Shown here piece after piece: positions 29,550-37,174 of a DNA stretch of 64,000 bases. The notes beneath the pieces were generated by a model. It searched no databases. It was given only the letters and a program-made list of their open reading frames with translations, and was not told where the DNA came from. The DNA is taken from contig NZ_QREV01000002.1 of assembly GCF_003363715.1 (NCBI RefSeq), positions 1 to 64,000 of the forward strand. The letters run 5' to 3'. The DNA is from Parabacteroides acidifaciens. Its GTDB lineage: Bacteria > Bacteroidota > Bacteroidia > Bacteroidales > Tannerellaceae. The position numbers and the translations under genes were made by a program. Each line of letters begins with the position of its first letter. Position 1 is the first letter of the stretch.

Positions 29550-30788
29550 ATGTATAGCATACTCATACATTTCTATGCCTTTATTGTCGCATTGATTTCC
29601 CCTTTCCATAAGAAGGCGCGCATGATGCGTCTCGGACAGTGGAAAACCAATAGTATTCTTCGTGAGAAGATAGACAGGAAGGCGAAGTATATTTGGTTTC
29701 ATGCTTCTTCGTTGGGAGAGTTCGAGCAGGGGCGCCCGCTGATTGAGAAAATCAGGGCGCAGCATCCGGAATATAAGATACTGCTGACTTTCTTTTCCCC
29801 TTCGGGTTATGAGGTGCGGAAGAATTATAACGGGGCGGATGTGATCTGTTACCTGCCTTTCGATACACCTTACCGGGTAAAGAAGTTCCTGAATTTAGCA
29901 AATCCGGCGATTGCCGTTTTCATTAAGTATGAGTTCTGGGGAAATTATCTGCATGAGCTGAAGAAACGGGGAATACCGGTTTACATCATTTCGGCTATTT
30001 TCCGTCCGGACCAATTGTTTTTCCAATGGTTCGGAGCGCCTTACCGGAAGATGCTGTATTGCTTCAATCATCTGTTCGTGCAGGATGAGCGTTCCAGGGA
30101 ATTGCTTGAAAAGTATGGAATCAAGAATGTGACTGTTTGTGGCGATACGCGTTTCGACCGGGTGCTGGATGTCCGTAACCAGGCGCGTGAATTGCCGAAT
30201 GTGGAACGGTTCGTGACCAATGGAGGCGGAGAGAAGCAACCTACGCTGATCGCCGGAAGTTCATGGCCGCATGATGAGGATATCCTGATTCCGTATTTCA
30301 ATGAACATGCGGAGATCAAACTGATCATCGCCCCGCATGAGATACACAGGGAACATCTGATGTATATTGAATCGCTGTTGAAGCGTCCCTCTGTCCGCCT
30401 GTCCGACGCGATGCAGGATAAGAGCCTGATGGAAGGAAAGGACTGTCTGATAATAGACAGTTTCGGGCTGTTGTCCTCCATCTACCGGTATGGGACGATT
30501 GCTTATATCGGAGGCGGTTTTGGTGCCGGTATCCATAATACGTTGGAAGCTGCTGTGTACGGCATTCCCGTTTTGTTCGGTCCGCGATACCAGAAGTTCA
30601 AGGAAGCCCGTGACCTGATCCAGGTCGGAGGCGGTTTCTCTGTTTCTTCAAAAGACGAGTTCGATGGCAAGATGAATGAACTGCTGGCCTATCATGACGT
30701 TTTGGATGCTGTCGGTAATAGTGCCGGGCAATTCGTGAGCGGCAATGCCGGGGTCACAGACAAAATATTAAAAGAGCTGTCTTTATAG
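29550..30788 (+). CDS. waaA: 3-deoxy-D-manno-octulosonic acid (Kdo) transferase
   Basis: A 412-residue GT30 glycosyltransferase that attaches Kdo to lipid A precursor at the inner membrane. It has an N-terminal membrane-associated helix (MYSILIHFYAFIVALIS), the conserved WFHASSLGEFEQGRPLIE (about residues 49-66), YEFWGN (about 131-136), DTRFDRV (about 192) and the C-terminal GGGFGAGIHNTLEAAVYG block (about 322-339) with PVLFGPRYQKF. The full-length family pattern is present. It lies 3 bp after gltX; a 10-bp GC-rich hairpin follows the stop. Confidence 0.95.
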   Translation: MYSILIHFYAFIVALISPFHKKARMMRLGQWKTNSILREKIDRKAKYIWFHASSLGEFEQGRPLIEKIRAQHPEYKILLTFFSPSGYEVRKNYNGADVICYLPFDTPYRVKKFLNLANPAIAVFIKYEFWGNYLHELKKRGIPVYIISAIFRPDQLFFQWFGAPYRKMLYCFNHLFVQDERSRELLEKYGIKNVTVCGDTRFDRVLDVRNQARELPNVERFVTNGGGEKQPTLIAGSSWPHDEDILIPYFNEHAEIKLIIAPHEIHREHLMYIESLLKRPSVRLSDAMQDKSLMEGKDCLIIDSFGLLSSIYRYGTIAYIGGGFGAGIHNTLEAAVYGIPVLFGPRYQKFKEARDLIQVGGGFSVSSKDEFDGKMNELLAYHDVLDAVGNSAGQFVSGNAGVTDKILKELSL

Positions 30789-30800
30789 GCCGCTCTTTCA

Positions 30801-30826
30801 AGGGAGTGCCGGAAAGCGCTCCCTTG
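30801..30826 (+). terminator. Hairpin after waaA
   Basis: AAGGGAGTGC (30801-30810) pairs with GCGCTCCCTT (30817-30826), with one G-T wobble. No T-run follows, so it may be a weak or factor-dependent terminator, or a 3'-end stabilising stem. Confidence 0.5.
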
Positions 30827-30869
30827 CTGTAATTTGTGTTTTTAATAATATTCTTAAATCTGGTAAGCT

Positions 30870-33200
30870 ATGACTATTAGACAATTCTCATTCGGATTAT
30901 TATTGACTGTTTCAGTCTTTTCCTGTAATACTCCAAAACAGGAATCCGGCGACCGCCCGTTATCATCTTATGTAAATCCTTTTATCGGTGCGACTACAAA
31001 TACCGAAGCAGCCGGGAGTTATCACGGCCTTGGGAAGACTTTTCCCGGAGCGACCGCCCCTTTCGGAATGGTGCAGGTCAGCCCCAATACCATAACCGGT
31101 GGAGATAATGGTTCCGGTTACAGCTATGAACATACTTCAATAGAAGGCTTTGCCTTTACGCAGATGTCCGGTATCGGTTGGTACGGTGATTTAGGGAATT
31201 TCCTGGTGATGCCGACAATCGGTCCTCTCCATACTTTTGCAGGAACGGCGGATAATCCGGATGGAGGTTATCGTTCGCGTTATGATAAACAATCGGAAAA
31301 AGCGGCGGCCGGATATTATTCTGTCCGGTTGACCGACTATCAGATTCAGGCGGAGGCAACCGCTTTGCCCCATAGCGGGATGCTCCGTTTCACTTTCCCG
31401 GAAAGTAAGGAAGCACGCATACAAATCGATCTGGCACGCCGTGTGGGAGGAACTTCCGTCCGGCAGTCGGTAGAGGTCGTAGACGACCATACCATCAGAG
31501 GCTGGATGCAGTGCACACCCGATGGCGGAGGTTGGGGAAACGGAGATGGCAAGGCCGATTATACCGTTTATTTCTATGCCCAATTTTCACGTCCTTTCGG
31601 GGAACATGGCGTTTGGTCGGCCGATATACCCGATGGTTGGAGCCGTAAACGGGAAGATATAGAAAGCGAGCGTTACCATGAAGTGATCCGCCAGGCTGCT
31701 ATCCATCCTGCCGTTTCTTCGTTTGAAGGCAAACACCTGGGCTTCTATGCCAATTTCGAAACAAAACCCGGCGAGGAAATCCTGCTTAAAAGCGGTATCT
31801 CCTTTACCAGCCTGAAGAATGCGGAAGAGAACCTGTCTGCTGAAATGAAAGACTGGGACTTCGATAAGACGTATGCAGCTTGCAGCCGGCTTTGGGATAA
31901 CGAACTGGCGAAAGTGAAAATAGACGGTGGCTCGGATGACGATAAGACAACCTTTTATACGGCTTTGTACCATACAATGATCGACCCGCGTATCTGTAGC
32001 GATGTGAACGGTGAATATACCGGAGCGGATAAAAAGGTACATCAGACGGAGCGTTTCAATAAACGGACGATATTCAGCGGCTGGGATGTGTTCCGTAGCC
32101 AGATGCCGCTTCAGACAATTATCAATCCGACATTGGTGAACGACCTGATTAACTCACTGGTCGAAATAGCCGCACAAAGCGGCAATGAGTATCTGGAACG
32201 TTGGGAACTGCTGAATGCTTTCTCCGGCTGTATGCTGGGTAATCCGGCGATCTCTGTCTTATGCGATGCCTATTCAAAAGGAATCCGAGACTATGATGTG
32301 GAGAAAGCATATGAGTATGCCGTTAATACCTCGCGCCTGTTCGGAAACGGGCCGGACGGATATACTCCGGGAAATATCGGAATATCACACACCCTGGAAT
32401 ATGCCTATACCGATTGGTGTATGGCCCGGCTTGCCGGATGGTTGGGGAAGGATGCCGATCGGGAGCGCTTTGACCGGCAGGCGCAGACCTACGCTTCGCT
32501 TTTTGATCCGGTCTACGGATGGTTCCGGCCGCGTGACGGGAAAGGTGACTTTATCCCGTTACCGGAAAAGGGACGGTTGGAAGAATGGTACGGATGTATG
32601 GAATGCAATGCTTACCAGCAAGGATGGTTTGTACCTCATGATATAGACGGTATGGTCAAACTCATGGGCGGTCGTGAAAAGGTGTTGGCCGACCTGACGG
32701 ATATGTTTGAAAAGACTCCGCATGATTATCTGTGGAATGCTTACTACAACCATGCCAACGAGCCTGTCCATCATGTTCCTTTCCTCTTTAATCGTCTGAA
32801 CGAACCGGCGCTTACCCAGAAGTGGACACGTGATATTTGCCGCAATGCTTACCGCAATGCCGTCACCGGATTGGTCGGAAATGAAGATGTCGGACAGATG
32901 TCGGCCTGGTATGTCTTGGCTGCTGCCGGCATTTATCCCGTTTGTCCGGGTGACTTGCGCTACGAGATTACAAGTCCGGTGTTCGATCGGGTAGAGTTCC
33001 GCCTGGATCCGAAATATGCAACCGGAAAGACCTTTGTCGTCGAGACGCGTGATAACAGCCCCGAAAATATCTATATCCAGCATGCGACACTTAACGGGAA
33101 AGCATATGATAAATGCTATCTGACACATGCCGATCTGATGGCTGGCGGAACTCTTATTTTGCAAATGGGAGCAAAACCTTCGGATTGGGGTCGAGATTGA
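30870..33200 (+). CDS. GH92 alpha-mannosidase lipoprotein
   Basis: A 776-residue glycoside hydrolase family 92 enzyme, a calcium-dependent inverting exo-alpha-mannosidase. The signal peptide ends in FSC, so Cys19 is probably lipidated. The N-terminal beta-sandwich begins YVNPFIGATTNTEAAG and contains TFPGATAPFGMVQVSPNT (about 54-71). The C-terminal (alpha/alpha)6 catalytic domain shows NHANEPVHHVPFLF (about 626-639) and GNEDVGQMSAWYVL (about 669-682), holding the conserved Glu and Asp residues. It likely trims host or yeast N-/O-mannan glycans at the cell envelope. No susCD pair or other CAZyme is adjacent, so it stands alone. Confidence 0.93.
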   Translation: MTIRQFSFGLLLTVSVFSCNTPKQESGDRPLSSYVNPFIGATTNTEAAGSYHGLGKTFPGATAPFGMVQVSPNTITGGDNGSGYSYEHTSIEGFAFTQMSGIGWYGDLGNFLVMPTIGPLHTFAGTADNPDGGYRSRYDKQSEKAAAGYYSVRLTDYQIQAEATALPHSGMLRFTFPESKEARIQIDLARRVGGTSVRQSVEVVDDHTIRGWMQCTPDGGGWGNGDGKADYTVYFYAQFSRPFGEHGVWSADIPDGWSRKREDIESERYHEVIRQAAIHPAVSSFEGKHLGFYANFETKPGEEILLKSGISFTSLKNAEENLSAEMKDWDFDKTYAACSRLWDNELAKVKIDGGSDDDKTTFYTALYHTMIDPRICSDVNGEYTGADKKVHQTERFNKRTIFSGWDVFRSQMPLQTIINPTLVNDLINSLVEIAAQSGNEYLERWELLNAFSGCMLGNPAISVLCDAYSKGIRDYDVEKAYEYAVNTSRLFGNGPDGYTPGNIGISHTLEYAYTDWCMARLAGWLGKDADRERFDRQAQTYASLFDPVYGWFRPRDGKGDFIPLPEKGRLEEWYGCMECNAYQQGWFVPHDIDGMVKLMGGREKVLADLTDMFEKTPHDYLWNAYYNHANEPVHHVPFLFNRLNEPALTQKWTRDICRNAYRNAVTGLVGNEDVGQMSAWYVLAAAGIYPVCPGDLRYEITSPVFDRVEFRLDPKYATGKTFVVETRDNSPENIYIQHATLNGKAYDKCYLTHADLMAGGTLILQMGAKPSDWGRD

Positions 33201-33209
33201 ATATTATTA

Positions 33210-33228
33210 TCATATCTTTGTGATATGA
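33210..33228 (+). promoter_or_regulatory. Palindrome and -7 box overlapping the MNT start codon
   Basis: TCATATC (33210-33216) and GATATGA (33222-33228) form a 19-bp perfect inverted repeat with a 5-bp centre. It contains TATCTTTG (33213-33220), a TAnnTTTG -7 box, and the ATG at 33225-33227. The predicted transcript start would be at or next to the ATG, implying a leaderless mRNA. The palindrome could be an autoregulatory operator. Confidence 0.55.
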
Positions 33229-33542
33229 AGCAAACACGGGAATTCATATTGAATGAAATTAAAAAAACCTTGCAGACGGTAGCTCCAAATGCAAAGGCTA
33301 TACTTTTTGGCTCAAGAGCCAGGAACGAAGCTCGTGCAGATTCTGATTGGGATATTCTGATTTTGGTTGATAAAGATAAAATCTGTAATGAGGATTTTGA
33401 TATGATCGCTTATCCCTTGGTGGAGTTAGGATGGACATTAGGTGAAATGATTAATCCTATACTTTATACTTTTAGTGAGTGGAGCAAACGTCGTTTTACG
33501 ATATTTCATAAAAATGTAGAGGAGGAGGGTGTTGTTATATGA
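33225..33542 (+). CDS. MNT-type nucleotidyltransferase (antitoxin of a HEPN/MNT pair)
   Basis: A 105-residue minimal nucleotidyltransferase. The signature GSRARNEARADSDWDILI (about residues 28-45) has the GS-x9-DxD active-site arrangement of the pol-beta superfamily. In characterised HEPN/MNT (type VII) systems the MNT protein AMPylates and silences the HEPN RNase. Its last four bases overlap the HEPN gene (ATGA), as usual for these pairs. Both genes are visibly richer in A+T than the GH92 gene before them, which fits transfer, but this was not computed. Confidence 0.87.
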   Translation: MKQTREFILNEIKKTLQTVAPNAKAILFGSRARNEARADSDWDILILVDKDKICNEDFDMIAYPLVELGWTLGEMINPILYTFSEWSKRRFTIFHKNVEEEGVVI

Positions 33543-33940
33543 CATTAAGTATAGAAGAAAAAAAGGCTATTATTGAATATCGTATTCAGAAAGCGTGGAA
33601 TAGTATTCGGGAGGCAGAAGATAACGCCAAACTTGGTTATTGGACATTGGCTGCATCCAGATTGTATTATGCTGCTTATTATATGGCTTCTGCCTTACTT
33701 GTTGATAAAGGGATCGTGGCACGTTCTCATTCTGGTGTGATTCACATAATAGGCTCGGAATTTGTAAAAAAAGATTTGCTATCTAAAGAGGATGGCCGTT
33801 TGATCTCTCGATTGTTTAATATGCGTCAATCAGGTGATTATGACGATTTATTTGATTGGACAGAGGAGGAAGTCTTCCCTTTTTTTGATAAAACAAAAAC
33901 TTTTCTGAATCGGATGGAGGATTTAATTTCGTTGAAATAG
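33539..33940 (+). CDS. HEPN domain protein (toxin of a HEPN/MNT pair)
   Basis: A 133-residue helical HEPN-domain protein. The N-terminal helices (EYRIQKAWNSIREAEDNA) and ASRLYYAAYYMASALLV (about residues 39-55) are typical, followed by the candidate ribonuclease motif RSHSGVIH (Arg and His separated by six residues, an Rx4-6H variant). HEPN partners of MNT antitoxins are RNases that act on RNA, including tRNA. It is translationally coupled to the MNT gene by a 4-bp overlap. A strong bidirectional terminator separates it from the convergent peptidase gene. Confidence 0.87.
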   Translation: MTLSIEEKKAIIEYRIQKAWNSIREAEDNAKLGYWTLAASRLYYAAYYMASALLVDKGIVARSHSGVIHIIGSEFVKKDLLSKEDGRLISRLFNMRQSGDYDDLFDWTEEEVFPFFDKTKTFLNRMEDLISLK

Positions 33941-33970
33941 TTTTATTGTGTAATTTTGATTAAATAATAT

Positions 33971-34015
33971 GCCCCCCATTTTAGACGTTTCTCTATTTCG
34001 TCTGAAATGGAGGGC
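33971..34015. terminator. Bidirectional terminator between HEPN and C1 peptidase genes
   Basis: A stem of about 16 bp joins 33971-33987 and 33999-34015 (CCCCCCATTTTAGACG with its near-complement), with one mismatch and one wobble, followed by GTTTTA. It contains the 17-mer also found at 9055-9071. Confidence 0.8.
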
Positions 34016-34024
34016 GTTTTAGCA

Positions 34025-35419
34025 TTAATCCTCTTCCGCAAACATCGGGTCCCAAGCCGGTAACCGTGTCGGAGTCTGTTTCAATACCTCTTTTACTTTG
34101 TTGGTGATAAACTTTTTGTTTACGACCAGGCGGAACATATATTCGTTGAACCATTCGTCCGTCATGATCAGGTGACCGCTGTTTGCACCCGGTCCCCAAC
34201 TGTTTTCCACCATCCATTTTTTAGGCTTGCCGTTTGCGTCCAGGTCGACAGCCATCAGAGTCATGGCATGGGAGGAGCCGCTGGCGAAAGTCTGGATGCG
34301 CTGTTTCTTGTCCATTCCGAAGGTAGTGCCCATCAATGAACCGTAGTCATAATAGTTCACATCGAGTGCACCCCGTTCGCGGTCGAAGAACTTACCCACA
34401 TCGCAAGAGAAATACATCATCGTGCTGTCCTTGATGGAAGCGATTGCCATCTCTTTGATATCTTCTATCGGGAGGTTGACATACGTCCAGTTCTTGCCAT
34501 CGTAAGCATGGCGGTCATAATCGATTTCGTATAATTTATAGTAGTCGCGGCTCGGATCGTTCATCAGCATGACATAATTGTTTTTCAGGTCTTCGCCGAC
34601 AAATTCCTGATAGAATGATTGCGGCGTATATTCCTTTGTCTCCACCGGTTTGCCGTTTGCGTCCTTGCGGGTCCAAGTGAATTTCGTAGGTGGTTCGCCC
34701 AGGTTGAGGACCAGCATACGGTAGATTTCCCCTAACATCTCGGTCTTACGTTTTGCCAACGCTTCCGGCTTTGAGCTTTTTGCGTCGCGCAAAGCCAATC
34801 CGTATTCTTTCAGCTTCAGTCCGAGCAGGTTTGCCATACGGCTGGTATTGTCACTGCTATATGTTTCAACCATTACTTCGGAAGGGACAACGCCATATTT
34901 CATCAGGTTATCGGATATGCCGGTAAACTGTCCGCCGTCTCCGATCGGATTCTTGAACAACCATTCCACCATCTTGTCATCCATCGGCCTCTCCCGTGTG
35001 TCGATGATTCCCTGCAGGAAGAGGTTCGCCTTTTCCAACTGGTCCCAGAAGAAGTTATAGTTTTGTGACAGTTCGAATTCCGGAAGATTATATTTAGCGA
35101 TGGCCCGGGCGCGTATGACATTCAGTCCTGTGAACAACCAGCAACGGCCGGATGACTTCTGGTTCGTGATACCTTTACTGTTCACCTTATGGGAAAAGTA
35201 GGTGTCGAAATTGTTTTTACTGTCATTATTGACTGCCAGCTTGTTGATGTCGTTGTTGCTGATAGCGTTATGAATCGCTTTGTCAGCCGGTGTTCCCTTG
35301 TAAGCTTGTTTGATTTCCTGCAACATATCGGAAGAGATACCGCCTCCTGTCTGTTGTCCGTAAGCTGATAACGAAAGCCCGCATGCTAAGGCTGTTATCC
35401 ACAGGTTGTTTACTTTCAT
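34025..35419 (-). CDS. C1 family peptidase (PepC/bleomycin hydrolase-like), exported
   Basis: A 464-residue papain-fold peptidase related to aminopeptidase C and bleomycin hydrolase. The catalytic triad is visible: NQKSSGRCWLF gives Gln87 and Cys93, FASGSSHAMTLMAVD supplies His (near 380), and VENSWG supplies Asn (near 402). Unlike cytosolic PepC, it begins with a Sec signal peptide (MKVNNLWITALACGLSLSAYGQ), so it is predicted to be periplasmic. It digests peptides or cyclises/hydrolyses small amides; the substrate is unknown. A reverse-strand TACATTTG (35461-35454) is a candidate -7 box. It appears monocistronic. Confidence 0.9.
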   Translation of the reverse strand: MKVNNLWITALACGLSLSAYGQQTGGGISSDMLQEIKQAYKGTPADKAIHNAISNNDINKLAVNNDSKNNFDTYFSHKVNSKGITNQKSSGRCWLFTGLNVIRARAIAKYNLPEFELSQNYNFFWDQLEKANLFLQGIIDTRERPMDDKMVEWLFKNPIGDGGQFTGISDNLMKYGVVPSEVMVETYSSDNTSRMANLLGLKLKEYGLALRDAKSSKPEALAKRKTEMLGEIYRMLVLNLGEPPTKFTWTRKDANGKPVETKEYTPQSFYQEFVGEDLKNNYVMLMNDPSRDYYKLYEIDYDRHAYDGKNWTYVNLPIEDIKEMAIASIKDSTMMYFSCDVGKFFDRERGALDVNYYDYGSLMGTTFGMDKKQRIQTFASGSSHAMTLMAVDLDANGKPKKWMVENSWGPGANSGHLIMTDEWFNEYMFRLVVNKKFITNKVKEVLKQTPTRLPAWDPMFAEED

Positions 35420-35540
35420 GATATAACTTGTTTAGTTTTTATGAGTTTTGTTACAAATGTAGTTGAATTTCTCTAAATACCGGCATATTATGCCAGATGA
35501 ATATATAAGTCCTTCTTGCTTGTAAATCTAATGCCTGTTT

Positions 35541-35582
35541 AATAATATTGAATTTATAATGAATAATATTCAATTATATTTG
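35541..35582 (+). promoter_or_regulatory. Promoter and repeats upstream of the DUF2089/YIP1 operon
   Basis: TATATTTG (35575-35582) is a -7 box. Just upstream AATAATATT is directly repeated at 35541 and 35562 (21 bp apart), and ATTGAAT (35547-35553) pairs with ATTCAAT (35568-35574). The arrangement looks like an operator over the -33 region. Confidence 0.45.
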
Positions 35583-35640
35583 CGTATTTATAAAGTAATA
35601 TGTATTTTTGATGCGAAGTATTACAAATATAAATAATCAT

Positions 35641-35648
35641 AGGAGGTG
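35641..35648 (+). promoter_or_regulatory. Strong Shine-Dalgarno of the DUF2089 gene
   Basis: AGGAGGTG ends 6 bp before the ATG at 35655. Such perfect complementarity to 16S rRNA is unusual in Bacteroidetes. It selects the ATG at 35655 over an in-frame GTG at 35646, which overlaps it. Confidence 0.75.
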
Positions 35649-35654
35649 AAGTGT

Positions 35655-35933
35655 ATGAGTGAAATAAAGAGGCGTTTGCCTTTACAATGTCCTGCCTGCG
35701 ATGCTCCGCTGTTAGTCAGCCGGATGTTTTGCGGAGAGTGTGAAACGGAAGTCTGCGGCACATTCGAGCTGCCTGTGCTTGCCAAGCTGACGGATAAAGA
35801 GCAGCAGTTTGTGGTAGACTTTATCAAGTCGAGCGGCAGTTTGAAGGATATGGCAAAGAATATCGGCGTCAGCTATCCTACTGTCCGGAATATATTGGAT
35901 GATTTGATTGATAAACTGAATAAAATGGAATAA
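35655..35933 (+). CDS. DUF2089 family protein (zinc ribbon plus helix-turn-helix)
   Basis: A 92-residue protein with an N-terminal zinc-ribbon-like part holding CPAC and CGEC (about residues 12-36) and a C-terminal helix-turn-helix-like region (KDMAKNIGVSYPTVRNILDDL, about 63-84 with the final residues following). This fits DUF2089, a family of small putative transcriptional regulators. It has a perfect Shine-Dalgarno sequence and is followed after 3 bp by a YIP1-like membrane protein, a pairing that suggests the regulator controls a membrane component. No target is known. Confidence 0.8.
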   Translation: MSEIKRRLPLQCPACDAPLLVSRMFCGECETEVCGTFELPVLAKLTDKEQQFVVDFIKSSGSLKDMAKNIGVSYPTVRNILDDLIDKLNKME

Positions 35934-35936
35934 ATT

Positions 35937-36524
35937 ATGAAAAAGCAGTATTTGTACGGATTGGTAAATCCGTTTGAGCGGGTTGCCGGGTTAGATGCCT
36001 TACTTTGGGGATTGGCGGGAATGGTTGTTTCAACAGTGCTCTGTTATTTTTCGGCATGGCATTATCATGGGTTGTTGCATTTCGGGCCGGCTCCTAATCC
36101 GGCATGGTGGTGTTATGCGGTGGAACATCTTGTCGTATGGTTAGTCCCTGCTGCCCTGTTTTATCTGGGCGGTTTGCTTTTGTCCCGTTCGCACATCCGG
36201 TTAATAGATGTGTTGGGAACAGTAGCGTTTGCACAGCTGCCGTTGATCATTATGAATCTTTTTGAATTTCTGCCTCCCATGCAGAATCTGGCAAAAATGG
36301 ATATGAACCAATCTCCGGTAGAAATGATGCAACAGCCCGGCTTCCTTGTCGGAATATGGTTGTCACTTGTTGCCTTTGTCTTTCTGATCTGGACACTTGT
36401 CTGGATGTTCCAGGCGTTGAAAGTCTCCTGTAACCTGAAAGGCTACCGTTTGGGAATCCTTTATTGTATCGGAGTGTTCGGCGGGGATGTTATCTGCCGG
36501 TATCTGATAAGATTATGCTATTGA
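35937..36524 (+). CDS. YIP1 family multi-spanning membrane protein
   Basis: A 195-residue integral membrane protein with about five hydrophobic segments (near residues 22-40, 62-86, 92-112, 137-160 and 166-190). The N-terminal YLYGLVNPFERVAG and overall layout resemble Bacteroidetes YIP1-family proteins. Function unknown; the family may affect membrane organisation or lipid handling. It is co-transcribed with the DUF2089 regulator 3 bp upstream. Its stop codon lies 7 bp inside the convergent HAD phosphatase gene. Confidence 0.65.
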   Translation: MKKQYLYGLVNPFERVAGLDALLWGLAGMVVSTVLCYFSAWHYHGLLHFGPAPNPAWWCYAVEHLVVWLVPAALFYLGGLLLSRSHIRLIDVLGTVAFAQLPLIIMNLFEFLPPMQNLAKMDMNQSPVEMMQQPGFLVGIWLSLVAFVFLIWTLVWMFQALKVSCNLKGYRLGILYCIGVFGGDVICRYLIRLCY

Positions 36525-37174
36525 TGCAAGAGTTGCCGGCGCAGTTCTGCAATATCGGTCACGATATAATCGGCCCCTGCCGCAGATAATTCCGCCCGGT
36601 CGCCATACCCGTAAAGCACACCGATGGAGTCGAGCTGGTTTTCTTTAGCTCCGATGATGTCGTGCTTGCGGTCGCCGATCATGACAACAGATGAGAGGTC
36701 CGTCAGGTTATTGCTCTGCAATGCGTGACGGATTACATCTCCTTTTGTATAGAAAGAACCGTCCAGGCCGCTTCCGGCGACAAAAGTAAAGTAGCGGTCT
36801 ATATCGAAATAGTCCAGGATGCGCTTGGCAAAGACTGTCGGTTTCGATGTCGCCAGTATAAGGGTGCGTCCTTGCCGGGTTGCCTCCTCCAGAAAATCTT
36901 TCATCCCTTCGTATAACTTGTTTTCGTAAATGCCTGTATCGGCAAAACGTTCGCGGTATTTCGCCGCAGCCTCTTTCGCCTGTTCATCCGTAAAATGGTA
37001 AAATTCCCGGAATGAATCCAAGAGGGGAGGCCCGATAAAAGGGCAGAGCTCCCGAAGGTCCTTGACTTGTATGCCGAAATGGTTCAACGCATATTCGACA
37101 CACCGAGTAATGCCGATCATCGGGTCGGTAATCGTGCCGTCCAGATCCATCAGGAGATAGTTGTATTCTTTCAT
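36518..37174 (-). CDS. HAD-IA hydrolase, phosphoglycolate phosphatase-like
   Basis: A 218-residue HAD-superfamily phosphatase. Motif I is LLMDLDGTITDP (nucleophile Asp about residue 9), motif II ILATSKP (near 105) and motif IV VVMIGDRKHDIIGAK (near 165). The helical cap is inserted after motif I. The start chosen is the ATG at 37174, right before the HAD domain; the upstream extension in frame lies inside the serine hydrolase gene. The start shares one base with that gene's stop (TGATG), so translation is coupled. Substrate not determinable; phosphoglycolate phosphatase (Gph/PpaX-like) is a common name. Confidence 0.88.
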   Translation of the reverse strand: MKEYNYLLMDLDGTITDPMIGITRCVEYALNHFGIQVKDLRELCPFIGPPLLDSFREFYHFTDEQAKEAAAKYRERFADTGIYENKLYEGMKDFLEEATRQGRTLILATSKPTVFAKRILDYFDIDRYFTFVAGSGLDGSFYTKGDVIRHALQSNNLTDLSSVVMIGDRKHDIIGAKENQLDSIGVLYGYGDRAELSAAGADYIVTDIAELRRQLLHQ

